A DNA stretch of 13,950 nucleotides, taken from contig JAKSQA010000007.1 of NCBI GenBank assembly GCA_024404335.1, forward strand, positions 1 to 13,950, written 5' to 3'. The translations under genes and the position numbers were made by a program. The DNA comes from Mailhella sp. (lineage in GTDB: Bacteria > Desulfobacterota > Desulfovibrionia > Desulfovibrionales > Desulfovibrionaceae). Positions 7,392 through 13,950 of this stretch are shown piece after piece (within the stretch, counting starts at the first letter, position 1; each line of letters begins with the position of its first letter). Below the pieces are notes generated by a model that worked only from the letters and a program-made list of their open reading frames with translations, was not told the origin of the DNA and made no database searches.

Positions 7392-8459
7392 ATGAAGAAG
7401 CTGCCTCTTTTCCTGCTGACGGCCGCCGTTTCCATGATGACCGTCATGGGCTGCGGCGCCTTTGCCGACGCCCTTGCCGCCAAGACCGACAAGATCGTCT
7501 TCGCCGCCGGCCGCCCCGATGACGCCTGGTTCGCTCTTTCCCACGGCCTTGCCGAGACCATCAACAAGCGCTCCGACTGGCTTGAGGCCGAGGTCGTCGC
7601 CACCGCCGGCATCGGCGACAACACCCGCCTTGCCCTCCGCGACCCCGAAAAGCGCAAGAACCATATCGTCATCACCATGACCCCCGGCATGGAGCTGTGG
7701 GCCACCCCCGAATACGCTGCCAAGAAGATCGCCTCCGCCGGCCTTCTCTCCTCCGTGCTCGTGACCCTCGACCCCAAGATCAAGACCATCGACGACCTCA
7801 AGGGTAAGAAGCTGCAGCTTTCGAGAAAGGTGAAGCAGTCCTATACGCATATCTACATCGACATGCTCCGCCAGGCCGGCATCGCCGATGATGTCGAGCT
7901 CCGCCATGGCGGCACCTCCGCCTGCCTCACCGCCCTCCAGGACGGCGCCGTCGATGCCGGTGCCATCACCGTCGACTACATGCCCAATCTCGCCGCTCCC
8001 GGCCAGTTCCTCGAGCAGCTGCAGACCCGCGGCAAGGTGTACTTCCTCGACCAGGGCCAGCCCGACCGCATCATCAAGATGATGGAGAAGGCCGGCCAGC
8101 AGGCTGAATTCAAGGAAGCCCCCGTTCCCGCCCTCGCCATGGTCGCCGCTCCCGGCTCCTTCGGCGACACCCAGACCGAACCCCTCGCCGTGCTGACTCC
8201 CCCCGTCGACTGGGCTGCCGGCAGCGAAGTCTCCGACAAGGTCATCTACGAAGTCGTCCGCATCATGTACGAGATGGCGGAAAAGGGCGAGTTCGCCCAG
8301 TACCATGTGCGCGGCAAGGGCATCACGCCCGAGTTCATCGTCACGTCCTTCTGGGCCGACGAGGCCGCATGCCGCAAGAACTACCATACCGGCGCCCTCA
8401 AGTTCTTTGATGAGAAGGGCATCAAGCTCCGCAGCGTGAGCGAAAGCTACGCGAAGTAG
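7392..8459 (+). CDS. TAXI-family TRAP transporter substrate-binding protein
   Basis: This periplasmic receptor captures a substrate, probably a dicarboxylate or other organic acid, and delivers it to the TRAP permease encoded next. It has 355 residues from ATG 7392, which has AAGGAG at 7378-7383, eight bases upstream; an in-frame ATG at 7344 would put non-signal residues in front and lacks a ribosome site. Residues 1 to about 30 are a signal peptide (KKLPLFLLTAAVS core) with possible cleavage at AFA or ALA. MGC inside it resembles a weak lipobox, so lipoprotein anchoring cannot be excluded. The mature protein shows TAXI-type segments: FAAGRPDDAWFALS, TAGIGDNTRLAL, TIDDLKGKKLQLS, and GGTSACLTALQDGAVDAGAI typical of the domain hinge. 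The codon set is narrow (GCC, CCC, CTC), much stricter than in the permease gene. That suggests the binding protein is made in excess. The exact substrate cannot be told from sequence. Confidence 0.92.
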   Translation: MKKLPLFLLTAAVSMMTVMGCGAFADALAAKTDKIVFAAGRPDDAWFALSHGLAETINKRSDWLEAEVVATAGIGDNTRLALRDPEKRKNHIVITMTPGMELWATPEYAAKKIASAGLLSSVLVTLDPKIKTIDDLKGKKLQLSRKVKQSYTHIYIDMLRQAGIADDVELRHGGTSACLTALQDGAVDAGAITVDYMPNLAAPGQFLEQLQTRGKVYFLDQGQPDRIIKMMEKAGQQAEFKEAPVPALAMVAAPGSFGDTQTEPLAVLTPPVDWAAGSEVSDKVIYEVVRIMYEMAEKGEFAQYHVRGKGITPEFIVTSFWADEAACRKNYHTGALKFFDEKGIKLRSVSESYAK

Positions 8460-8473
8460 CCATTGACCGCGAT

Positions 8474-8497
8474 GCCGGGGCCCTTCGGGGCCTCGGC
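8474..8497 (+). other. UUCG-tetraloop hairpin between TRAP binding protein and permease
   Basis: A ten-pair stem runs from 8474 to 8483 against 8488 to 8497, with one G-U pair, and closes on the very stable C(UUCG)G loop. It starts 15 bases after the binding-protein stop and has no T-tract after it. Such hairpins between a binding protein and its permease commonly protect the upstream mRNA or lower downstream expression; the role here is inferred. Further small inverted repeats (CCCGGA/TCCGGG at 8551-8567) follow in the leader of the permease gene. Confidence 0.6.
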
Positions 8498-8589
8498 GCG
8501 CGTATTTAAGACTTTCATTCCCAAGAGGATCCCGGCGATCCTCACGGATGCCCGGAGTCCATCCGGGAGTCCGCCGAGCCGAGGTAGAG

Positions 8590-10482
8590 ATGGACGCCCA
8601 TTCCCCAGTATCCCTGTTTTTCCGCAGACTGTGCACGGTCACGGCGCTCGCCATGATCGCGTATCACTTCTATTTCATCGTGAGGCTCCCCTACGAGCCG
8701 TCGATCAACGCCATCATCCATCTCGGATTCGCGTTCTGCGTTCTGCTGCTTGCCGAGCTTTCCGCCAGGGTCCGCCCCGTCGAGATCCTGTGCCTCATCA
8801 TCTCCGTCGCGGTGACGTGCTATTTCTTCCATGAGTACGACGTCATCCTTGATGATCCGACGTATCCTCCGACGATGGCCCTTGTGGCCGGCATCGGTTC
8901 CGCACTCGTCGCGTTCTATCTCACATACCGGGTCTTCGGATACATATTCCCGGTCATCGCCGTGCTCGGCATCATCTACATGTATTTCGGATCGGCCCTT
9001 CCCGGAGCGCTCAAGGCGCCCAGCATGGACGTGATGCGCATGATCACCCTGCTTGCGTCGGACGTCACGTCGCCGTGGGGCCTGTACGGAAGCCTGCTTA
9101 TCCTTTCCGCCAACTACCTCTTCCTGTTCATCATCTTCGGCACGATGCTCGAGGCGTTCGGCGGCCTTAAGTTCATCATGTGCATCGGCAACTGGGCGGC
9201 CCGCTACTTCCGCAGCGGAGCTGCCTCGCTTTCCATCTTCTCCAGCGCGCTTCTCGGGTCCATAACGGGCAGCACGGTGGCGAACATCACCGTCACGGGC
9301 ACGTTCACCATCCCGCTGATGAAGAGGACGAACTATACGCCGGAGCAGGCCGCGGCCATCGAGACGGCGGCTTCCTGCGGCGGACAGATCCTGCCTCCGG
9401 TCATGGGCGCCACGGTCTTCGTCATGAGCGGCTTCACTGGCATCCCCTACATCAGCATCGTCAAGGCTTCCATCGTCGCCGCGCTCATCTATTTCGCCCA
9501 GCTGCTCATCTATGCGGAGCTTAACGCCCGGAAGCGCAACATCCTTCCCATGAAGGGCGAGCCGGTCGATATCAGGGCCATGCTGCTTTCCGCTCCCGTG
9601 TTCGTGATTCCGCTGGCCCTTCTGCTCATCCTGCTCTTCGCCGGCCTCTCGCTGATGAAGACCATATTCTGGTGCATCATCTCCGTAGTCGCCATAGGCG
9701 TCGTATGCAACTTCTTCCAGAAGGAGAAGCTGAAGTGGGGCGCCGTCATCGAAAGCACCGTGCGCGGAGCCGTCTCGGGAAGCCAGATCGCCGTCGTCCT
9801 CGCGCTCATAGGCGTGGCCGTCGCATGCGTCGAAGTGACCGGAATCGGCATGCGCCTCGGCACATTCCTGGTGTCCTTGAGCATGAACAACCTGTTCGTG
9901 CTTATGGTGCTCACGGCTTTCACCGCCGTGATACTGGGCATCGGCCTGCCTTCCCCTGCGGCCTACATCATCTGCGCGACGATCCTTTCCCCCGCCATGG
10001 TGAAGATGGGCGTGCCTCTGCTCCAGGCCCATCTCTTCCCCCTGTACTATGCGCTGTTCTCGCACCTCACGCCTCCGGTGGGCATCGGCCTGATGGTCGC
10101 ATGCAAGATGGCCGATTCCGACTATATGAAGTCGGCGGTGGAGGCGATGAAGGCCGCGTTCCCCTCCTTCTTCCTGCCGTTCCTGTTCGTGTACGCTCCC
10201 GGCGTGCTCCTGCTTGACAAGACGGCGGCCGCCGACGCCATGCAGGTATGCGCCGCCGTGGTGTTCTTCTTCGCGCTGGCCATCGCCATGAACCGCTATT
10301 TCGCCTGCAGGGCCTCCCTTGGCGTCATGGGGCTGATCCTGTGCGGATTCGTGACGGAGGGCGTCTATCTCGCCGATCCGTCGAGGCCGGTGCTGATGCT
10401 TGCCGCAGGCATAGTCTGTACGGTGGCGGCGGTTGCCCTGAACATCGTCCAGGCCAGGCGGCTTCCCCCGCAGACGGCTTAG
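8590..10482 (+). CDS. TRAP transporter fused permease (4TM/12TM, DctQM type)
   Basis: This inner-membrane secondary transporter imports the substrate bound by the TAXI protein, driven by a Na+ or H+ gradient. It has 630 residues, as expected for proteins that fuse the small DctQ-like and large DctM-like subunits. The N-terminal part holds about four to five membrane segments within residues 10-140. The DctM-like part follows, with conserved NYLFLFIIFGTMLEAFGG, the substrate-path segment GSITGSTVANITVTGTFTIP and the later GIGLPSPAAYI and HLTPPVGIGLMVA. Extra membrane segments close the C terminus. The start is taken at ATG 8590, with GAGG five bases upstream. An in-frame ATG at 8548 lacks a suitably spaced site and would add 14 soluble residues overlapping a hairpin, so I prefer the later start with moderate confidence. 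It forms an operon with the binding protein. Confidence 0.93.
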   Translation: MDAHSPVSLFFRRLCTVTALAMIAYHFYFIVRLPYEPSINAIIHLGFAFCVLLLAELSARVRPVEILCLIISVAVTCYFFHEYDVILDDPTYPPTMALVAGIGSALVAFYLTYRVFGYIFPVIAVLGIIYMYFGSALPGALKAPSMDVMRMITLLASDVTSPWGLYGSLLILSANYLFLFIIFGTMLEAFGGLKFIMCIGNWAARYFRSGAASLSIFSSALLGSITGSTVANITVTGTFTIPLMKRTNYTPEQAAAIETAASCGGQILPPVMGATVFVMSGFTGIPYISIVKASIVAALIYFAQLLIYAELNARKRNILPMKGEPVDIRAMLLSAPVFVIPLALLLILLFAGLSLMKTIFWCIISVVAIGVVCNFFQKEKLKWGAVIESTVRGAVSGSQIAVVLALIGVAVACVEVTGIGMRLGTFLVSLSMNNLFVLMVLTAFTAVILGIGLPSPAAYIICATILSPAMVKMGVPLLQAHLFPLYYALFSHLTPPVGIGLMVACKMADSDYMKSAVEAMKAAFPSFFLPFLFVYAPGVLLLDKTAAADAMQVCAAVVFFFALAIAMNRYFACRASLGVMGLILCGFVTEGVYLADPSRPVLMLAAGIVCTVAAVALNIVQARRLPPQTA

Positions 10483-10489
10483 GGAACCA

Positions 10490-10513
10490 CTGGTTTATCC
10501 GAAAATAGACCAG
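10490..10513 (+). other. Small hairpin just after the TRAP permease stop
   Basis: CTGGTTTA at 10490-10497 can pair with TAGACCAG at 10506-10513, including one U-G pair, around loop TCCGAAAA. No T-tract follows. It may block 3' exonucleases ahead of the real terminator at 10554. Weak on its own. Confidence 0.3.
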
Positions 10514-10553
10514 CCTGATGTCCGGACCGGCATGGCCATGCTCCGCCCTTCAG

Positions 10554-10585
10554 AAAGGAAAGCCCCCTCAGGGGGCTTTCCTTTT
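10554..10585 (+). terminator. Perfect intrinsic terminator after the TRAP operon
   Basis: The arm AAAGGAAAGCCCCC at 10554-10567 pairs without mismatch with GGGGGCTTTCCTTT at 10571-10584 around loop TCA. Its own 3' arm ends in T residues, with one more T at 10585. Because its 5' arm has matching A residues, it can work in both directions. It cleanly separates the TRAP genes from ppk1. The rest of the 235-base gap (10586-10717) shows no gene; a ppk1 promoter is probably here but I cannot point to one. Confidence 0.9.
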
Positions 10586-10717
10586 GCGGAGGATGCGCTG
10601 CCGATCCGCGCCCGGCGGGAGCTCTGGCAAAAGCCTCCGGCCTCTGCAATGATGAGGATGAGAGCGGCCTGTGCCGCTGAAGGATTGGGCATCTGCCTAC
10701 AGTTCAGGGAGGTATCC

Positions 10718-12895
10718 ATGGCGGAGAAGAAGAGAAGGAACCCCTCATCGGGAGGCGGGGCCGAGCCGGCCCGCCATGTGGATACGGCTTCTTCGGAATA
10801 CTATCAGAACAGGGAGCTCAGCTGGCTTGATTTCAACGCCCGTGTCCTTGAGACTGCCATGGACAGGAAGCTTCCCCTTCTTGAGCAGCTGAAGTTCCTT
10901 TCGATATTCCACAGCAATCTTGATGAGTTCTTCATGGTCCGTGTCGCGGGCGTCCTCCATCAGTATCGGGAAGGCGTGGAGAACACCGCTCCCGACAGGA
11001 TGCAGCCCTCGCGTCAGCTTGCCGAGATACGGAAGACGGCCACGGCCCTGCTGGCAAAGGCGGGCGAGCACTGGCAGAAGAGCGTGCTGCCCGGCCTGAG
11101 GGCCAAGGGCGTGCGCATCGTCCGCTATGAGGAGCTTTCGGAAAGGCAGCGCCGCTTCCTGCTGACGTATTTCCGCGACGAGATCTACCCCGTGCTCACG
11201 CCCCAGGCCATTGATCCGGGGCATCCCTTCCCCACGATTTCCAATCTCAGCATAAATTTCATCATACGCCTGCAGGGGCGCGACGGCATGGAGCGCTTCG
11301 CCCGCCTCCGCTGCCCCAGCAATGTCCCGAGGTTCATCTTCGTTCCGCGCACCAGGGATGCGAAGGCATGGGCCGACCTAGGCATCGAATCCAATGTGCG
11401 CGATGCGGACATCCTGCCCCTTGAGGAGCTCATAGAGGAGCATCTCCCCCTTCTGTTCCCAGGGTACAGGGTGATCGACTGCGGGCTCTTCCGGATCAGC
11501 AGGAATTCCGACATGGCCGTCGAGGAGTACGACAGCGACGACCTGCTTTCCGCTGTCCAGGACATGGTGGAGCGGCGCAGGTTCGGCGGCGTGGTACGGC
11601 TTGAGACCTCGCGGGGGATGCCCTCCGAACTGTCGGAGTTCCTGGTGCGCAAGCTGGGGCTCAAGCCCTTCCAGATATACAGGCTCCGCGGGCCTCTTGC
11701 CTTCAGCCAGTTCATGGCCCTGTATGATGTCGACAGGCCTGCGCTGAAGACGCCGCCGCAGTCTGCGGCGAGGCCGGAGGCCCTTTCCGATCCCGAGGGC
11801 GACATATTCGCGGCGATCCGCGCGGGCGATGTCTTCCTCCATCATCCGTACGACAGCTTTTCCCCCGTGCTTGAATTCGTCCGGAAGGCCGCCGAGGATC
11901 CCGACGTCATTTCCATAAAGCAGACGCTCTACCGTGTGGGCCGGGATTCCCCCATAGTCCGTTCCCTGATGGAGGCCCGCCGCCGTGGGAAGCAGGTGAC
12001 GGCCGTGGTGGAGCTGAAGGCCAGGTTCGACGAGGAGCGCAACATAACATGGGCCGAGGAGCTGGAGAAGGCGGGCGTGAATGTCGTCTACGGCTTCGTC
12101 GGCATGAAGATACATGCCAAGCTCTGCCTTGTCGTGCGGCGTGAACCGGGAGGCGTGGTGAGCTACGCGCACATAGGCACGGGCAACTACAATGCCTCCA
12201 CGGCGAGGATGTACACCGATATGGGCATCCTCACCTGCCATCAGGATATCTGCTCGGACATAGCCGACCTCTTCAACGTCATGACGGGATATGCCGAGAA
12301 GCTCAGCTACAGGACGCTCCTCGTATCGCCGCATTCCATGCGCAGCCGCATCATCGAGCTGATTCAGAACGAGATCGCCGCGGCCGGGCAGGGGAACGGC
12401 GGCGAAATCATCATGAAGTGCAACCAGCTTGTCGACCGGAAGATCATCCAGGCGCTCTATATGGCTTCGATAGCCGGAGTGAGGATATCCCTGGTCGTCC
12501 GCGGAATATGCTGCCTGGTTCCGGGGATTCCCGGAGTGAGCGAGAACATAACCGTGCGTTCGATTGTCGGGCGGTTCCTGGAGCATGCACGCGTGTACTG
12601 GTTCCGGAACGGCGGCGATCCGTGCGCATTCATCGGAAGCGCCGACATGATGACCCGCAACCTTGACAGAAGGATTGAGGTCCTGACGCCTGTTCTCGAT
12701 GCCGGCGTGCGCAGAAGGCTGCTTGAGGACATCATGAGGGTGCAGCTTGCCGACAACAAGCAGACATGGCTGAAGAAAGGCATGGAATACACCCGCATCA
12801 AGCCGGAAAAAGGACGTCCGGCCGTCAACGCCCAGGAGATGTTCCTGGCAGGGGCCGCAGCCGCCGGGACATCGGCCGGCGAGGCGTCGATGTGA
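10718..12895 (+). CDS. ppk1: Polyphosphate kinase 1
   Basis: This enzyme polymerises the gamma-phosphate of ATP into inorganic polyphosphate through a phosphohistidine and acts near the membrane. The product has 725 residues, close to the usual 690-740. The N domain opens with NRELSWLDFNARVLE. The catalytic half has KQTLYRVGRDSPIV and GMKIHAKL with His466, equivalent to the autophosphorylated His435 of E. coli. The next motif is AHIGTGNYN with His485. FLEHARVYWF carries His623, matching the second essential histidine (His592 in E. coli), and ADMMTRNLDRRIEV follows. All are intact. ATG 10718 is preceded by GGGAGG five bases upstream. The same frame stays open back to 10532, but that stretch crosses the terminator and has no ribosome site. 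The N-terminal 25 residues are a variable charged and glycine-rich extension, and the Ala-rich tail after residue 705 is also variable. ppx follows 15 bases later, so synthesis and degradation genes share a transcript. Confidence 0.96.
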   Translation: MAEKKRRNPSSGGGAEPARHVDTASSEYYQNRELSWLDFNARVLETAMDRKLPLLEQLKFLSIFHSNLDEFFMVRVAGVLHQYREGVENTAPDRMQPSRQLAEIRKTATALLAKAGEHWQKSVLPGLRAKGVRIVRYEELSERQRRFLLTYFRDEIYPVLTPQAIDPGHPFPTISNLSINFIIRLQGRDGMERFARLRCPSNVPRFIFVPRTRDAKAWADLGIESNVRDADILPLEELIEEHLPLLFPGYRVIDCGLFRISRNSDMAVEEYDSDDLLSAVQDMVERRRFGGVVRLETSRGMPSELSEFLVRKLGLKPFQIYRLRGPLAFSQFMALYDVDRPALKTPPQSAARPEALSDPEGDIFAAIRAGDVFLHHPYDSFSPVLEFVRKAAEDPDVISIKQTLYRVGRDSPIVRSLMEARRRGKQVTAVVELKARFDEERNITWAEELEKAGVNVVYGFVGMKIHAKLCLVVRREPGGVVSYAHIGTGNYNASTARMYTDMGILTCHQDICSDIADLFNVMTGYAEKLSYRTLLVSPHSMRSRIIELIQNEIAAAGQGNGGEIIMKCNQLVDRKIIQALYMASIAGVRISLVVRGICCLVPGIPGVSENITVRSIVGRFLEHARVYWFRNGGDPCAFIGSADMMTRNLDRRIEVLTPVLDAGVRRRLLEDIMRVQLADNKQTWLKKGMEYTRIKPEKGRPAVNAQEMFLAGAAAAGTSAGEASM

Positions 12896-12910
12896 GCAGG
12901 AGGGATGTGC

Positions 12911-13888
12911 ATGGCCGCCGGAGGGATCATGGGATATCCGATGAAGCCTGAAGGAGCGCATGACCTGGCTGTGCTGGATCTCGGGTCCAATTCGCTCCGC
13001 ATGAACGTCATCCGTGTGGATGCGGACCGTACGGCGTCCGTTCTGGCCTGCTATAAGCGGATGGTGAGGCTTGGGGAGGGCGCATTCGAAAGCGGCAGCC
13101 TTCAGGCGGGCCCCATGCGTCGGACGCTCGATGCTCTGGAGGAGTTCGCGGAGCACTGCAGGGCTCGTGGAGTGGAGAGGCATGCGGCGTATGCGACCTC
13201 GGCGATGCGCGATGCCGCCAACGGGCCGGAGTTCGCCGAGGAGATACGGAGGAGGACGGGATTCGTTTTCCGCATCATCCCGGGGGATGAGGAGGCAAGG
13301 CTGATAGGGCTGGGCGTTTCCTCATCGATGCCGCCCCTTGAGGGGAGCCGCATGATCGTCGATGTCGGCGGCGGCAGCACGGAAATAGTCGTGATGCAGG
13401 AGCGTAGGGCTCTGGAGGCCGTATCGCTGAAGGCGGGAGCCGTCCGGATGGCTGAAATGCTTCCCGGCGGTACGGGACCGGTTCCCAGGGATGCCTATGA
13501 GTCCCTGAAGGCTCGCATCCGCAGTGATGCGGAGGATGTGCTGAAGCGCATGCTCCGGCACGGCCCTGTGGAAATGGTAGGCAGCTCGGGCTCCGCCAGG
13601 TGCCTGACACGCATGGAGCAGGCATTCCGCGGTTCCGAGGAAGGGCCGGGCGGCGCAGGACTTCTGACTCTCGCCGGCCTGCGGAAGGCAGCCGAAGCCC
13701 TGTGCGGGCTGGACGAGGCCTCCCGGGCGGCTCTTCCGGGAATGAATGCGAAGCGTTCGGGGATCATCATCCCGGGAGCCGCCATACTGGAGGTCCTGAT
13801 GGAGGAATCCGGGTTCACTGCCATGAGGTTTTCCGAGAAAGGGCTGCGTGAAGGGATTGTGGCCGATTATCTTGGGAACTGCAGATGA
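12911..13888 (+). CDS. ppx: Exopolyphosphatase, Ppx/GppA family, short form
   Basis: This member of the actin-like phosphatase superfamily releases phosphate from the ends of polyphosphate chains; GppA-type pppGpp hydrolysis is the alternative within the family. It has 325 residues. The phosphate-1 motif LDLGSNSLRMNV lies near residue 25. FRIIPGDEEARLIGLGV and the phosphate-2 motif MIVDVGGGSTEIVV follow, then GAVRMAE and a late adenosine-like region with a conserved GSSGSARCL. E. coli Ppx has about 510 residues; this form lacks the C-terminal HD-like domain, as do several bacterial short Ppx proteins, so it is not a truncation. ATG 12911 lies seven bases after AGGAGG (12898-12903). The earlier in-frame ATG at 12905 is only one base away and therefore unlikely; ATG 12929 with GGAGG four bases upstream is another option. 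It is coupled to ppk1, 15 bases upstream. No terminator is visible before the window ends. Confidence 0.93.
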   Translation: MAAGGIMGYPMKPEGAHDLAVLDLGSNSLRMNVIRVDADRTASVLACYKRMVRLGEGAFESGSLQAGPMRRTLDALEEFAEHCRARGVERHAAYATSAMRDAANGPEFAEEIRRRTGFVFRIIPGDEEARLIGLGVSSSMPPLEGSRMIVDVGGGSTEIVVMQERRALEAVSLKAGAVRMAEMLPGGTGPVPRDAYESLKARIRSDAEDVLKRMLRHGPVEMVGSSGSARCLTRMEQAFRGSEEGPGGAGLLTLAGLRKAAEALCGLDEASRAALPGMNAKRSGIIIPGAAILEVLMEESGFTAMRFSEKGLREGIVADYLGNCR

Positions 13889-13922
13889 AGTTCGAAAAAA
13901 AACATTTTTCTGGAGAAAAGTG

Positions 13923-13950
13923 TTGACAGGTCGGGCGGAGTGGTGCATAT
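13923..13950 (+). promoter_or_regulatory. Possible sigma-70 promoter at the window edge
   Basis: A perfect -35 hexamer TTGACA at 13923-13928 is followed, 16 bases later, by GCATAT ending at the last base. A T-rich and A-rich block (13894-13909) stands upstream like an UP element. A -10 may be cut by the window boundary. If real, it drives an unseen gene on the right. It lies 34 bases after the ppx stop. Confidence 0.4.

Noticed and set aside
8548..8589. 14-residue N-terminal extension of the TRAP permease
   Set aside because: ATG 8548 has no properly spaced Shine-Dalgarno and the stretch covers an inverted repeat; ATG 8590 is better placed.
6222..8654. Long 810-codon open frame on the - strand across adk and the TAXI gene
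   Set aside because: It lies antisense to well-supported genes, shows low-complexity Gly/Ala/Asp/His composition typical of GC-rich shadow frames, and crosses gene boundaries and hairpins.
8542..10065. 507-codon - strand open frame opposite the TRAP permease
   Set aside because: Extremely Asp/His/Arg/Glu-rich, the mirror of a hydrophobic membrane gene.
10532..10717. 62-residue N-terminal extension of Ppk1
   Set aside because: It crosses a perfect terminator and has no ribosome site; ATG 10718 has a good one and gives the normal family length.
11378..13183. 601-codon - strand open frame antisense to ppk1
   Set aside because: Histidine- and arginine-rich shadow of a GC-rich gene, with no domain recognisable.

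Overview
The window looks like a chromosome fragment of a sulfate-reducer-type deltaproteobacterium (Desulfovibrionaceae or close kin). The best evidence is adenylate kinase, which carries a C-x5-H-x15-C-x2-C metal site at residues 129/135/151/154, the pattern known from Desulfovibrio gigas. Supporting this are high GC content, dense packing with all genes on the + strand, a TAXI-type TRAP transporter, and a CoA-binding/YkgJ fusion. The species assignment is inference.

Layout. (1) 1-3769 is an apparent envelope-stress operon: the 3' part of an EnvZ-like sensor kinase, a Do/HtrA periplasmic protease, a YajG-like lipoprotein and a small unknown protein, closed by a hairpin at 3804-3831. The protease frame has no stop and runs in frame into the lipoprotein. 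A single +1 shift near 2740-2778 would instead end the protease at 2837 in an ATGA overlap with the lipoprotein start, so the junction is either a frameshift or a real fusion. (2) 3770-4165 is a gene-free, very AT-rich control region ahead of gdhA (4166-5521), which ends in a strong terminator. (3) 5671-7250 holds a TTG-started CoA-binding/cysteine-cluster fusion protein and adk. (4) 7392-10482 is a TRAP transporter of the TAXI class: solute-binding protein, a UUCG-capped hairpin, then a fused DctQM-type permease. A perfect 14-bp-stem terminator lies downstream. (5) 10718-13888 is the polyphosphate pair ppk1-ppx. The window ends in a possible promoter for an unseen gene.

The genes cover envelope sensing and proteolysis, ammonium assimilation, adenylate balance, organic-acid uptake and polyphosphate turnover. 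Apart from the first operon, the TRAP pair and ppk1-ppx, neighbouring groups look independently transcribed. gdhA, adk and the TAXI binding protein use a narrow set of C-ending codons, suggesting high expression. The sensor kinase, protease, ppk1 and ppx use many AGG, GGG and ATA codons. No mobile element, CRISPR array, tRNA or rRNA was seen. I found no clearly new multi-gene system; the protease-lipoprotein junction is the most unusual feature.
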